Origin: DATFFO01 sp963772815
GTDB lineage: Bacteria; Actinomycetota; Acidimicrobiia; Spongiisociales; ZC4RG35
Assembly (NCBI GenBank): GCA_963772815.1
Contig: CAVYYV010000005.1
Span: 186,001-250,000, forward strand
DNA length: 64,000 bases
Direction: 5' to 3'
A program made the translations under genes and the position numbers. Under the pieces are notes generated by a model. The model had not been told where the DNA came from. It worked only from the letters and a program-made list of their open reading frames with translations, and did no database searches. This document shows, piece after piece, positions 1-8,711 of the stretch (positions are counted from its first letter, which is position 1; every line of letters starts with the position of its first letter).

Positions 1-369
1 GATGGCCACCGGTCGGTCCCAAGCCCCCTCCAGTTCCGTCACCTCCAGGAGCTGGTCGATGCGGGTCTGGGTCTCGTCGCCAAGGCCGTAGCTGGAGGCA
101 ATGAAGCGCAGGTTCTCTCCGACGGTGAGGTCGACCCAGGTTCCGGCCGCCTCAGGCTGGTAGCCCAGCCGTTCCCGGGAAGGCCGGTGGACCGTCCCGT
201 TGTCGGGTGCTATCAGGCCAACCAGGACCCGACAGGTCGTCGTCTTACCGGCGCCGTCCGCGCCGATCAGTGCAGTGATTCCGCCCGGATCGATGTCCAG
301 ATCCACATCGTCGAGGGCCACGATGCCGTCGAAGCTCACGGTGACAGATTCCATCCCGAAGCGGTTCAT
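1..369 (-). CDS. ABC transporter ATP-binding protein (partial, 3' end outside window)
   Basis: The first 123 residues of an ABC ATPase are encoded; the gene runs off the left edge. Walker A is GADGAGKTTT at about residues 36-45, followed by a Q-loop region (LGYQPEAAG, about residues 69-77). The signature and Walker B motifs would lie outside the window. The ATG at 369 overlaps the TGA of the upstream permease (ATGA), so the two are translationally coupled and form an ABC-2 exporter. In this family the ATPase powers export of drugs, lipids or polysaccharides; the substrate cannot be read from the sequence. One oddity is GADGAG in place of the commoner GPNGAG in Walker A. Confidence 0.9.
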   Translation of the reverse strand, partial: MNRFGMESVTVSFDGIVALDDVDLDIDPGGITALIGADGAGKTTTCRVLVGLIAPDNGTVHRPSRERLGYQPEAAGTWVDLTVGENLRFIASSYGLGDETQTRIDQLLEVTELEGAWDRPVAI

Positions 370-1385
370 GCGGAAGCCTTTCGTCCTCGGCCCAGCTCGG
401 CCCGAAAGCGCAACACAGCCAGGCCAAACACAACCAGGCCCAGGGCCGCCAAGAGCCCGAATGGCATGAGGAGTGAAGAGAGAGGAGCGTCTTTCAGCAT
501 CACCCCGCGGGCGATCAGGTTGAAGTAGGTGAGGGGCAGCAGATAGCCAATCCACCGCACCCCCGCCGCCATCGACTCGAGGGGGAAGATGATGCCCGAC
601 AGCAGCACCTGGGGCAGGAGGGTCATGATGGCCAGCTGGATAGCCTGACCCTGGTTCTCCGACACGGTCGAGATCAGGACCCCGATCCCGAGGGTGACGA
701 ACAGGAAGAGGAGCGACCCCAGGGCCAGCAGCCATACCGAGCCCACAAACGGAACGTCGAAGAGGAAGGCGCCGATGGTGAGCACCAGCGCCAGGTCGAT
801 GGTGGCCACCGCGAAATATGGGGCGATCTTGCCGACGAACACGTCGCCCGGGCCCAGCGGCATGACCGCCAGCTGCTCGAAAGTCCCGGTCTGACGTTCC
901 CGCACCACCCCGAGGCTGGTGATCAGCGAGCCGATGAAGATGAGGATCAGGCCGGCCAAGCCGGGCACCAGTACCGCAGACGTGTCGAGGCCGGGGTTGA
1001 AGAGAACGTCGGTTTTGATGGGCACACCCTGTTGGGCGGCGGCGGTGAACGCCTGGACGGATGCCCGAGCCGTGAAGAGCTCGGAGCCGTCGATGTACGC
1101 GGTGAGGGTGGCGCCGTCGGCGGCGAGGACCACGTCCGCCTCATTACGGCGCAGGATCTCGGTGGGGTCCGAATGGGCCGTGTCGACCACCTCGAAGACG
1201 TCCGGCAAGCGGCCGTCCACACCGGGCGGAAGAGTGCCGCTGACTCCCACATCGATTGTCGACACGTCGAAGCTGGCGGCGTAGCCGAACACGATCAGCA
1301 GCATCACCGGCATCACGATCATCATCGCCAGGGTGCGCCGATCGCGTCGCACCTGTCGGATCTCTTTGGTGACCATCGCCCACAT
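366..1385 (-). CDS. ABC-2 type transporter permease
   Basis: A 339-residue membrane protein with the architecture of the ABC-2 (YhhJ/YbhS-like) permeases. There is one N-terminal membrane segment (about residues 20-38, LAMMIVMPVMLLIVFGYA), a large extracytoplasmic domain (about 40-165), then five C-terminal segments. The motif VRERQTGTFEQLAVMPLGP just after the second segment is the conserved ABC-2 membrane coupling region. It overlaps the downstream ATPase by 4 bases, giving a two-gene exporter operon. Two TetR-like palindromes lie just upstream, which suggests substrate-induced expression. The substrate is unknown; drug or lipid export is the family norm. Confidence 0.9.
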   Translation of the reverse strand: MWAMVTKEIRQVRRDRRTLAMMIVMPVMLLIVFGYAASFDVSTIDVGVSGTLPPGVDGRLPDVFEVVDTAHSDPTEILRRNEADVVLAADGATLTAYIDGSELFTARASVQAFTAAAQQGVPIKTDVLFNPGLDTSAVLVPGLAGLILIFIGSLITSLGVVRERQTGTFEQLAVMPLGPGDVFVGKIAPYFAVATIDLALVLTIGAFLFDVPFVGSVWLLALGSLLFLFVTLGIGVLISTVSENQGQAIQLAIMTLLPQVLLSGIIFPLESMAAGVRWIGYLLPLTYFNLIARGVMLKDAPLSSLLMPFGLLAALGLVVFGLAVLRFRAELGRGRKASA

Positions 1386-1406
1386 GGACGGATCCTTTCC
1401 ACTTTC

Positions 1407-1445
1407 TCAACGTGCGTTGAATTAACCTAACTCAACGCGCGTTGA
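1407..1445 (-). promoter_or_regulatory. Two tandem TetR-type operators upstream of the ABC exporter
   Basis: Two 14-bp palindromes lie 22-60 bases upstream of the permease start: TCAACGTGCGTTGA (1407-1420) and TCAACGCGCGTTGA (1432-1445). Centre-to-centre spacing is 25 bp and the AAT after each copy is also conserved. A perfect palindrome of this length ahead of an ABC-2 exporter is typical of TetR-family control. The regulator gene is not in the window and may lie to the left. Confidence 0.75.
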
Positions 1446-1503
1446 ATTTCAAGCGGGTCCGGTCCGGCCGATAGAGTCCGCCTACCAATCAGGAGCAGGC
1501 AGC

Positions 1504-2064
1504 GTGGCGAACACAGGACCGTTCGGGTGGTTCTGGGCAACGGTGTACGGGCTTACGCACCGCAATCCGGAGTCGAATCGAGCCGTGGTGGACCTGATCG
1601 ACCTCCTACCGGCCGACCGGGTCCTCGACATCGGCTGCGGAGCAGGGGCCGCCCTCCTCGAGGCCTCCACCATTGTCACCGAGGGATCGCTGACCGGAAT
1701 CGATCCCACCGAGAAGCTGGCCCGATTGGCCGCACGACGGGCCTTCTCGGCGACCATCGAGGTGGCCTCAGTGGATGACCTTCCGTTCCCAGATGACGCC
1801 TTCACCGTGGCATGGTCGATCTCGGCCTACCACCACTGGCCCGATCAGGTGGCCGGACTCAGGGAAGCGCACCGGGTTCTTGAGGCGGGAGGGCGCCTCC
1901 ACATCGCCGAGCGCCCGACAGAAGGATCCGGCCGGCATGGGTTGGATCAGACCGATATCGGCGTGCTGACGGAGCGCATGGCGGAGGCCGGCTTCGGGCC
2001 GGCCCGGGTTCAATTCATCGACGCGGGACGCAAACGACTGGCGGTCGTTTCCGCCCCGGCCTGA
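1504..2064 (+). CDS. Class I SAM-dependent methyltransferase
   Basis: A 186-residue protein with a Rossmann-type methyltransferase fold. Motif I is VLDIGCGAGAAL at about residues 40-51, motif II the acidic residue in GIDPTE (about 69), and motif IV the SISAYHHWPDQ region (about 102-112). The GTG start at 1504 follows an AGGAGCAGG-like ribosome site. It resembles UbiE/Methyltransf_11 proteins acting on small molecules, but the substrate cannot be inferred. It is transcribed away from the ABC exporter, and the roughly 120-bp gap holds the two palindromes, so it might share their regulator. Confidence 0.88.
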   Translation: MANTGPFGWFWATVYGLTHRNPESNRAVVDLIDLLPADRVLDIGCGAGAALLEASTIVTEGSLTGIDPTEKLARLAARRAFSATIEVASVDDLPFPDDAFTVAWSISAYHHWPDQVAGLREAHRVLEAGGRLHIAERPTEGSGRHGLDQTDIGVLTERMAEAGFGPARVQFIDAGRKRLAVVSAPA

Positions 2065-2252
2065 GTGGTCTCCTTCCTGGTTTTCCCGACCCTGACCCCG
2101 GCAGTTAGGTTGCGCCTTTACTTCCCCTCCGCCGCGGCGCTCTCATACGCCGCGGCGGACTTCCCCACCCAGCCAGCGGGCTTTGACGCGGTCTCAGGGC
2201 GCCTGTCCACGGCCCATTCGGCCGAGGTCGCGAAAAAAGACCTTGAAAGCCA
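2065..2252 (+). other. Non-coding leader region upstream of the nrdJ promoter
   Basis: This stretch between the methyltransferase stop and the nrdJ promoter has no convincing gene; the short reading frames on both strands look like nothing recognisable. A C-rich run and a GCCGCGGCG... CGCCGCGGC inverted repeat (around 2130-2158) could form a terminator-like hairpin for the methyltransferase, but there is no T-run. No cobalamin riboswitch sequence was recognised here. Confidence 0.4.
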
Positions 2253-2281
2253 TTGACGGATGACATCAGTGTAATTACATT
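2253..2281 (+). promoter_or_regulatory. Sigma-70-type promoter of nrdJ
   Basis: TTGACG (2253-2258) and TACATT (2276-2281) are separated by exactly 17 bp, a close match to the housekeeping promoter consensus. The predicted transcription start near 2288 leaves a leader of about 100 bases before the nrdJ ATG at 2386 and places the NrdR boxes over the start site. Confidence 0.75.
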
Positions 2282-2291
2282 AGTGTGTTCC

Positions 2292-2339
2292 ACCCCAAGA
2301 TGTGGTGTCTGTGGAACACACGACCACAACATCTTGTGG
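2292..2339 (+). promoter_or_regulatory. Pair of NrdR boxes
   Basis: Two 16-bp quasi-palindromes, ACCCCAAGATGTGGTG (2292-2307) and CCACAACATCTTGTGG (2324-2339), start exactly 32 bp apart, about three helical turns. NrdR is the Zn-finger/ATP-cone repressor of ribonucleotide reductase genes and binds paired boxes with this spacing. The site just downstream of the promoter fits repression of nrdJ when dATP is high. The nrdR gene is not in the window. Confidence 0.85.
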
Positions 2340-2385
2340 TTGGGGGAAACAAGTCGGGTCAGCAGGAGCAGGAAGGATCGACCCA

Positions 2386-5300
2386 ATGAGTCAAGGTCTG
2401 CGCATCGAGCGACGGTTCACCGAGGCGGGAAAGGATGCGTACGACCAGATCGAATGGTCCCGGCGTGACAGCCGGATAGCCAACCCGGATGGGTCGGTGG
2501 TGTTCGAGATGACCGATGCCGAGATCCCGGCCGGATGGTCGCAGGTGGCAGCCGACATCATGGTCTCGAAGTACTTCCGCAAGGCGGGGGTGCCCCAGTA
2601 CGACGAAGACGGCCGGCCCATCACCGACGAAGACGGCGAGATGGTCACCGGCCCGGAGCACTCCGCCCGCCAGGTCTTCGACCGACTCGCCACCACCTGG
2701 CGCCACTGGGGTGAGAAGGGGGGCTATTTCGCCTCCGGCGAGGACGCCCAGGCATTCGAGGACGAGCTCAAGTACATGCTGGCCACACAGATGGCCGCCC
2801 CCAACAGCCCGCAGTGGTTCAACACCGGACTGCACCACGCCTACGGGATCACCGGCCCCGCCCAGGGGTTCTGGTACGTCGACCCCGACACCGAGGAGCT
2901 GACCTCCTCCCCCGACTCGTACTCCCGCCCCGCCCCCCACGCCTGCTTCATCCTCTCGGTCAAGGACGACCTGGTCAACCCGGGCGGGATCATGGACCTT
3001 TGGACCCGTGAGGCCCGCATCTTCAAATTCGGATCGGGCGCGGGCTCGAATTTCTCCGCCATCCGGGCAGAGAACGAGTTGCTGTCCGGCGGCGGGAAGA
3101 GCTCCGGAGTGATGAGCTTCCTCAAGATCGGCGACCGAGCCGCCGGCGCCATCAAGAGTGGCGGCACCACCCGGCGAGCAGCCAAGATGGTGATCCTCGA
3201 CGTCGACCATCCCGACATCGAGACGTTCGTCGACTGGAAAAAGGTCGAAGAAGACAAGGCTCGCCTCCTCATCCAGCACGGAGGGTTCCCGGCCGACTTC
3301 AATGGCGAGGCCTATGCGACCGTTTCCGGCCAAAACTCCAACAACTCAGTTCGGGTTTCCAACCAGTTCCTCGACGCCGTCATGGCCGACGGCGACTGGG
3401 AGCTCAAGGAGCGCACCAGCGGCGAGACCCGCAAGACGATCAAGGCCCGTGACCTGTGGCGTCGCATTGCCGCCGCCGCCTGGGCTTGCGCTGATCCCGG
3501 CCTCCAGTTCGACACCACCATCAACGAGTGGCACACCTCTCCTGCGGGCGGCCGGATCAACGCGTCTAACCCCTGCTTCACCGGTGAGACCCGCGTTCGC
3601 GACAGACAAAGGCCTGATCCCGTTCAAGTCTCTCGTCAAACGGGTCGCCGACGGCGAGGTATTTCAGGTGTACACGCACGATGCCACCGGCAACAACGCC
3701 ACGGAGACCATCGACCTCACGAGCCCGACCCAGGTGATGGTGACAGGAACCAACCAGATCCTCCGACTCGAGTTGTCCGATGGACGCGTGCTGCGGTGCA
3801 CCCCGAACCACAGGCTGTGGACCGCAAATCGCGGCTGGGTGAGAGCGGATGAACTCGCCGACTCGGACGAGATCCGACTGCTCGATCAGGAGGTCGATTT
3901 CGGCATGGCTTCCTGGGCCATCCCCGTTTCCTCCCAACCCGAGCACTACCAGCAATGGTCGAGCCGCAAGTACGCCGTGAATCTCCCAGAAAAGTGGAGC
4001 GAGAAGCTGGGTCATTACCTGGGCTGGCTGGTTGGCGACGGCGCCATGACCGACCAAGCCGCAGTCACGGTGTATGGAACGACAGAAGAGCAGCGGACCG
4101 TGATGCTGATCCACCGGGAACTCCTGGCGGAGCTGAACGGAGGTAAGGCGCCCAAACCGGTCGAGATGGCCAACGGGACCTACCAGCTTCGGGTCACGAG
4201 AGGCGCCATCCGCCACTTCTTCCAGGCCCTAGGCATCAAGGCCGTAAAGGCTGGAGAGAAGCGCGTCCCATGGTCGATCTTCGAGGCTCCCAAGCCGATC
4301 GTGGCTGCCTTCCTGCGCGGCCTGTACGACGCCGATGGGTGTGTCAACCACGGGGCAACGACTCGATATGCGGGCCTAGCCAGCGCTTCAATCGATCTCC
4401 TGCGGGACGTGCAGCAATTACTCGACTCGTTTGGCGTACACGGATCGATCTACAGCAACACACGAACACGCACCGAGCAGTTCTCCTACACCACCAAAGA
4501 CGGGGAGCACCGGACCTATTCCTCGACTTCGACCCGCAATGATCTCAGGGTGATGGGTTCGGACCTGGAGCGCTTCTCCGCATCGATCGGATTCGAGCTG
4601 GCCATCAAGGCTGACGCGCTCGACCAGATGCTGATCGAAACGACGAGATATGCAACCAAGCACGTCGTGCGCCTCAAAGAGCGCTCCGAAGACGGATGGG
4701 AGACGACCTACAACCTGACCGAGCCGAAGAACCACAGCTATCTGGCCGGCGGAGTCCTGGTTAGCAACTGTAGCGAATATCTCTTTCTTGACGACACGGC
4801 CTGCAACCTGGCCTCGCTCAACCTGGTCAAGTTCGAGCAACCCGACGGCGGCTTCGACATCGAGGGCTATCGGCACGCCATCCGTCTGTGGACCATCGTG
4901 CTGGAGATCTCGGTGTCGATGGCCCACTTTCCCTCCCCGGAGATCGCCCAGGGCTCCTACGACTACCGGACACTGGGACTCGGCTACGCCAACCTCGGTT
5001 CGCTCCTCATGCGCCAGGGCATCGCCTACGACTCGGACCAGGGTCGCACCATCGCCGGGGCGCTGACCGCCATCCTCACCGGACAGGCCTATGCCACCTC
5101 GGCTGAGATGGCATCGGTGGTGGGGACGTTCCCCCGCTACAGCGAGAACACCGATTCGATGCTGCGAGTGATGCGCAACCACCGGCGCGCCGCCTACAAC
5201 GACCCGGACTACGAGGACGTCTCGCACAAGGTGATCGGCATCGACGCCACCTTGGCCCCCGACGACCTGCTATCCGCGGCGCGTGATGCATGGGATCAGG

Positions 5301-8227
5301 CCCTGACCCTGGGTGAAGAGCACGGCTATCGCAACGCACAAGCCAGTGTTCTCGCTCCGACCGGTTGTCTCGTCGGTGGGTCGCTCGTCCCTACCGAGCG
5401 AGGTCTTGTTCGGCTGCGATCCCTGGGGAATCCGGAAGGCCCTCAGTGGCAGAATCTGGGACTCGGTGTCGGCACTGATGAAGGACGCAGAACTGCCAGC
5501 CATTTCTACGTCAACGGCGTGGAGCCCGTCGTCAGCGTCGATACAGCCCGAGGATACAGGATCAAGGGGACGACGACTCACCGCATCAAGGTGGTGGATC
5601 AGGACGGGACCTGGCAGTGGAAGCGGCTCGCCGATTTGGCAGAGAACGACCTGGTGCCGCTACAGCTCGAGCAGCTGGTCGGGGCATCACAGACAGTCAC
5701 TTTGCCTCCACTTGGGGAGATGCATTGGACAGGGGATTTCTCCACTCGCGTGCCTCGGACCATGTCGCCGGATTTGGCCGAATTCGTCGGCTACTTCATG
5801 GGCGATGGTTCTCTCCACTCGAAAGGCATTCGCCTAGCGGTAGCCGCAGAAGATTTCGATGTGGTCGAGAGGTTCCGTTCCCTCGGGAAAGAGCTGTTTG
5901 GCATCGAAGCTCATATCACCGACCAGACGGGCTACACAGAGGTCGCACTCCACTCGGTTCCGCTCACCATCTGGTGGGAGGCGTGCGGATTCGCGAAGCA
6001 CGCGCCGGTTGAGGGTCATACGGGGAAGGGATGGCATCCCCATATTCCCGATGCCGTGCTCGCCTCCAACGATCCCGAGGTGTATGGCGCCTTCCTGCGG
6101 GGCCTGTTCGAGGCAGATGGCACAGTCCACCGTGGTCATGCGTCCTGGTCGACGACCAGTCTCGAGTTCTCTCTCGACGTCCAGAACCTACTGCTGGCCC
6201 TGGGCATCCCCACAACGCGCAAGTTCGACGCTCCCGGCTGGGGAAGCAACCCGCTGGCCGTCCTGCGCACGCTGAATCTCTCCTATGGCGAGCGCTTCGC
6301 AGAGATGATCGGTTTCATCAGTGATCGCAAGCGAGCCGCCAACCGGGCGACCAGAACCCGCCAAGCCTCCCGCGGTGACTACGTGCCGGTCACCCGCCAG
6401 ATGGTCGACCGTCTAGCTCCCGAGAACGACCGGATCCGCAAAACCATGCTGATGGCGCTCAACCGGAGAGGCCTGGTCTCCAGACGCTCGGCAGAAGAGC
6501 TCTACGAAACAACCCACGATGAGGAACTCGGGCACTTGCTGAGCTTCTACTACGACCGAGTCGCCTCGGCCGAACTGGGAGAGGAGGAGTTCACCTACGA
6601 TCTCTCGGTTCCAGACAACGTCACTTACGTGGCGAACGGGTTCGTCTCCCACAACACCATCGGTCTTCTGATGGACTGTGACACGACAGGAGTCGAGCCC
6701 GACTTCTCGCTGGTCAAGTTCAAGAAGCTGGCCGGTGGCGGCTATTTCAAGATCGCCAACCAGTCGGTGGCTCCCGCACTGAGACACCTCGGATACGAGG
6801 AAGATCAGATCACCGACATCGTCACCTACATCGTGGGGACCTCGTCACTGGCCAACGCCCCTCACATCAATCGGGTGTCGCTCGAGGAGAAGGGCTTCAC
6901 ACCCGAGGAGATCGACAAGTTCCAGGCCGCCTTGCCATCCGTGTTCGAACTGCGCCATGCCTTCAACGTGTTCACTGTGGGCGAGGAGGCGCTGCAAAGG
7001 ATCGGCCTGACCCCCGACGACTACACGGCGTGGGACTTCGACCTGCTGTCCACATTGGGCTTCAGCAAGCGCCAGGTCCAGGAGGCCAACGACCACATCT
7101 GCGGCCGCCAGACCATCGAAGGGGCACCGCACCTGCGCGACGAGCACCTTCCCGTCTTCGACACGGCCAACCGGAACGGGCGTTACGGGCAGAGGTTCAT
7201 CCACCACACCGGCCACATCAAGATGATGGCCGCAGCTCAGCCCTTCATTTCAGGCGCAATTTCGAAAACGATCAACATGCCCAGCGAGGTGACTCCCGAG
7301 GACATCGAGGACGCCTACCGCATGTCCTGGGAGCTGGGGCTGAAGGCGATGGCCCTGTACCGGGACGGGTCCAAGGCAGCCCAGCCGCTCAACTCCAAGT
7401 CGGACGACGGTGTATCAGATGAGGAGGACGAGGCCGTCACCCAGGCGATGGAGGCGGAGGCGAAGATCCACTGGGGAAACATCCCCGCCGGCCTCTCCCC
7501 CACCCAGGCATACGCCAGCGGGATGAAGCCGCCCCGGTTCCTGCTGCCTGCCCGCCGCAACGGCTACAACCAGGAAGCACGAGTAGGCGGCCACAAGGTG
7601 TTCCTGCGCACCGGCGAGTACGAGGACGGGACCCTGGGCGAGATCTTCATCGATCTGGCCAAGGAAGGCGCCACCCTCAAGGGCATCCTGTCCTGTTTCG
7701 CCATCGCGGTGAGCAAGGGCCTCCAGTACGGGGTGCCGTTGGACGAGTTCGTGGACACCTTCACCTTCCAGACCTTCGAACCGAGGGGCATGGTGGAGGG
7801 CCATCCCAACATCAAGATGGCCAACTCGATCATCGACTACGTGTTCCGCAGTCTGGGAGTGGAGTACCTGTACCGCGACGAGCTTGCCCAGGTGCCACCC
7901 AACCGGGACATGGAGCTTCCCGAGCCCAAGAAGGGTCTGGCGGCCGAGGCCGGCCAGCAGCTGGAACTGGACGACGCCATGGCCGACTCGGACGTGGACG
8001 CGGTGCAGGCCGCGGCCCGCTTCGCCGACTCACCGGCTACCAGCGCCCAGGTGCCCCAGGCGCAGAAGACGACGGTGCGGGTCGACGCCGGGACGATGAG
8101 CATGCAGTCGGCCCTGGGCGAGATGATGGGCGACGCCCCCCTGTGCGACACCTGCGGGCACATCACCGTCCGCAACGGGTCTTGCTACAAGTGCCTCAAC
8201 TGCGGAAACAGCCTCGGGTGTAGCTGA
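2386..8227 (+). CDS. nrdJ: Vitamin B12-dependent (class II) ribonucleoside-diphosphate reductase with two inteins; apparent frameshift at about 3598
   Basis: NrdJ reduces ribonucleotides to deoxyribonucleotides using adenosylcobalamin. The spliced product would be about 1118 residues from three exteins: 2386-3573, 4769-5365 and 6656-8224. Visible family motifs are PNSPQWFNTGL, FGSGAGSNFS, NNSVRVSN, NASNPC/SEYLFLDDTACNL (active-site Cys), APTG/TIGLLMDCDTTG, and a C-terminal Zn-binding tail CDTCGH...CYKCLNCG. The start at 2386 is preferred over upstream codons because an AGGAGCAGGAAGG ribosome site precedes it and the N-terminus then fits the family. The reading frame moves by one base near 3598, inside intein 1: the first 404 codons are in one frame and the rest in the next. 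Removing one C restores a normal intein N-terminus. In the sequence as given the protein would be truncated. Since dNTP synthesis is essential, an assembly error is likelier than inactivation. Confidence 0.93.
3574..4768 (+). other. Intein 1 of NrdJ (LAGLIDADG homing-endonuclease type), contains apparent frameshift
   Basis: About 398 residues once the extra base near 3598 is removed. The intein begins with Cys (codon 3574) and a block A sequence CFTGETRV. It contains block B (about LRCTPNHRLWT, with the TxxH motif), two LAGLIDADG dodecapeptides (GHYLGWLVGDGAM and FLRGLYDADGCV), and ends YLAGGVLVSN followed by extein Cys. It interrupts the conserved NPC/SEY motif exactly at the radical-site cysteine of class II reductases, a typical intein location. 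The +1 frameshift lies 25 bases after its first codon, so as given neither splicing nor the reductase would be produced. Confidence 0.92.
5366..6655 (+). other. Intein 2 of NrdJ (LAGLIDADG homing-endonuclease type)
   Basis: 430 residues, in frame and apparently intact. It starts CLVGGSLVPTERGLVRL and contains a block B-like GTTTHRIKVVD (TxxH), LAGLIDADG motifs FVGYFMGDGSLH and FLRGLFEADGTV, and a C-terminal block ending VTYVANGFVSHN. The next extein residue is Thr. It sits in the conserved APTG/TIGLLMDCD loop. Both inteins keep both LAGLIDADG motifs, so homing ability may be retained, but they differ from each other in sequence and are not recent duplicates. Confidence 0.92.
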
Positions 8228-8231
8228 TGAG

Positions 8232-8310
8232 AAACGCCACACTCGCATCTCGGCGTATGCCATGGTTTGCGAGGGAAAACGTCAACGAATGCGAGTGGAA
8301 ACGCCACCAC
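8232..8310 (+). repeat. Hairpin-forming short repeats downstream of nrdJ
   Basis: Two related copies of an AAACGCCACACTCGCATCTCG-like sequence occur here, near 8234-8254 and 8299-8319. The strings CACTCGCAT (8241-8249) and ATGCGAGTG (8288-8296) are perfect inverted repeats that could fold into a large stem-loop, possibly terminating nrdJ. A third, inverted copy lies at 10048-10080, on the far side of the ATPase gene. Confidence 0.5.
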
Positions 8311-8649
8311 TCTCATTTCGAAGACTAATCCGAACGAAGGGGTCAGCACCGTGATGGGGCCGGACCCTCCTTCCTATCCGGAAACCAACCTGGCGATGAC
8401 CAGGTTGCGCCTCTGCCCGTTCTGTTTCGAGGAGGCGAACCCCTCCAGAGAGCACCCGTCCTCTCAGCCCGTCCGTGACGCCCTGAGGCTGGACTGGGAA
8501 ACAGTGACGGGCAGCGTCGCCACCAACTCGGGGGAATCGGGGATCCCGGTCCCCGCACAGCCCGAGACACGGCCCGGCGTTCCCGCTCCAGCTAGTGCGC
8601 GTAAACAGAAGCGGAGGAACGTTAGGCGTAAGCGAGGTATGTGCGAGGT

Positions 8650-8704
8650 GGTAGCGTATCAGCCCGAAAAACGGTAGCGTATCCTTCCGCAAAATGGTAG
8701 CGTA
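8650..8704 (+). repeat. Three direct iterons GGTAGCGTA, 23-bp period
   Basis: GGTAGCGTA occurs at 8650-8658, 8673-8681 and 8696-8704, exactly 23 bp apart start to start, ending 8 bases before the first ATG of the ATPase gene. Such phased direct repeats immediately upstream of a start codon usually bind a regulator; in plasmids they mark replication origins. No replication gene is visible here, so operator function is the likelier reading. Confidence 0.7.
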
Positions 8705-8711
8705 GGGCCCA

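Larger units (their letters stand above)
8228..8711 (+). other. Intergenic region after nrdJ, no convincing gene
   Basis: A 484-bp stretch between nrdJ and the DUF4143 ATPase gene. Open frames exist on both strands (for example 8267-8677 on + and 8282-8722 on -), but their translations are low-complexity, Arg/Pro/Ser-rich and resemble no known family, so they are not called. The recognisable content is the hairpin/repeat element at its left end and the three iterons at its right end. The middle (about 8320-8640) holds nothing recognised. Confidence 0.6.

Noticed and set aside
2065..2385. Cobalamin riboswitch upstream of the B12-dependent reductase
   Set aside because: No B12-box-like sequence was recognised; the region instead holds a promoter and NrdR boxes.
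2359..3333. 324-residue open frame on the minus strand inside nrdJ
   Set aside because: It is the antisense shadow of the reductase; Gly/Val/Asp-rich and without any recognisable domain, while the plus strand has unmistakable NrdJ motifs.
8267..8677. Possible gene between nrdJ and the ATPase
   Set aside because: Composition is low complexity, no ribosome site or family, and its end contains the iterons.
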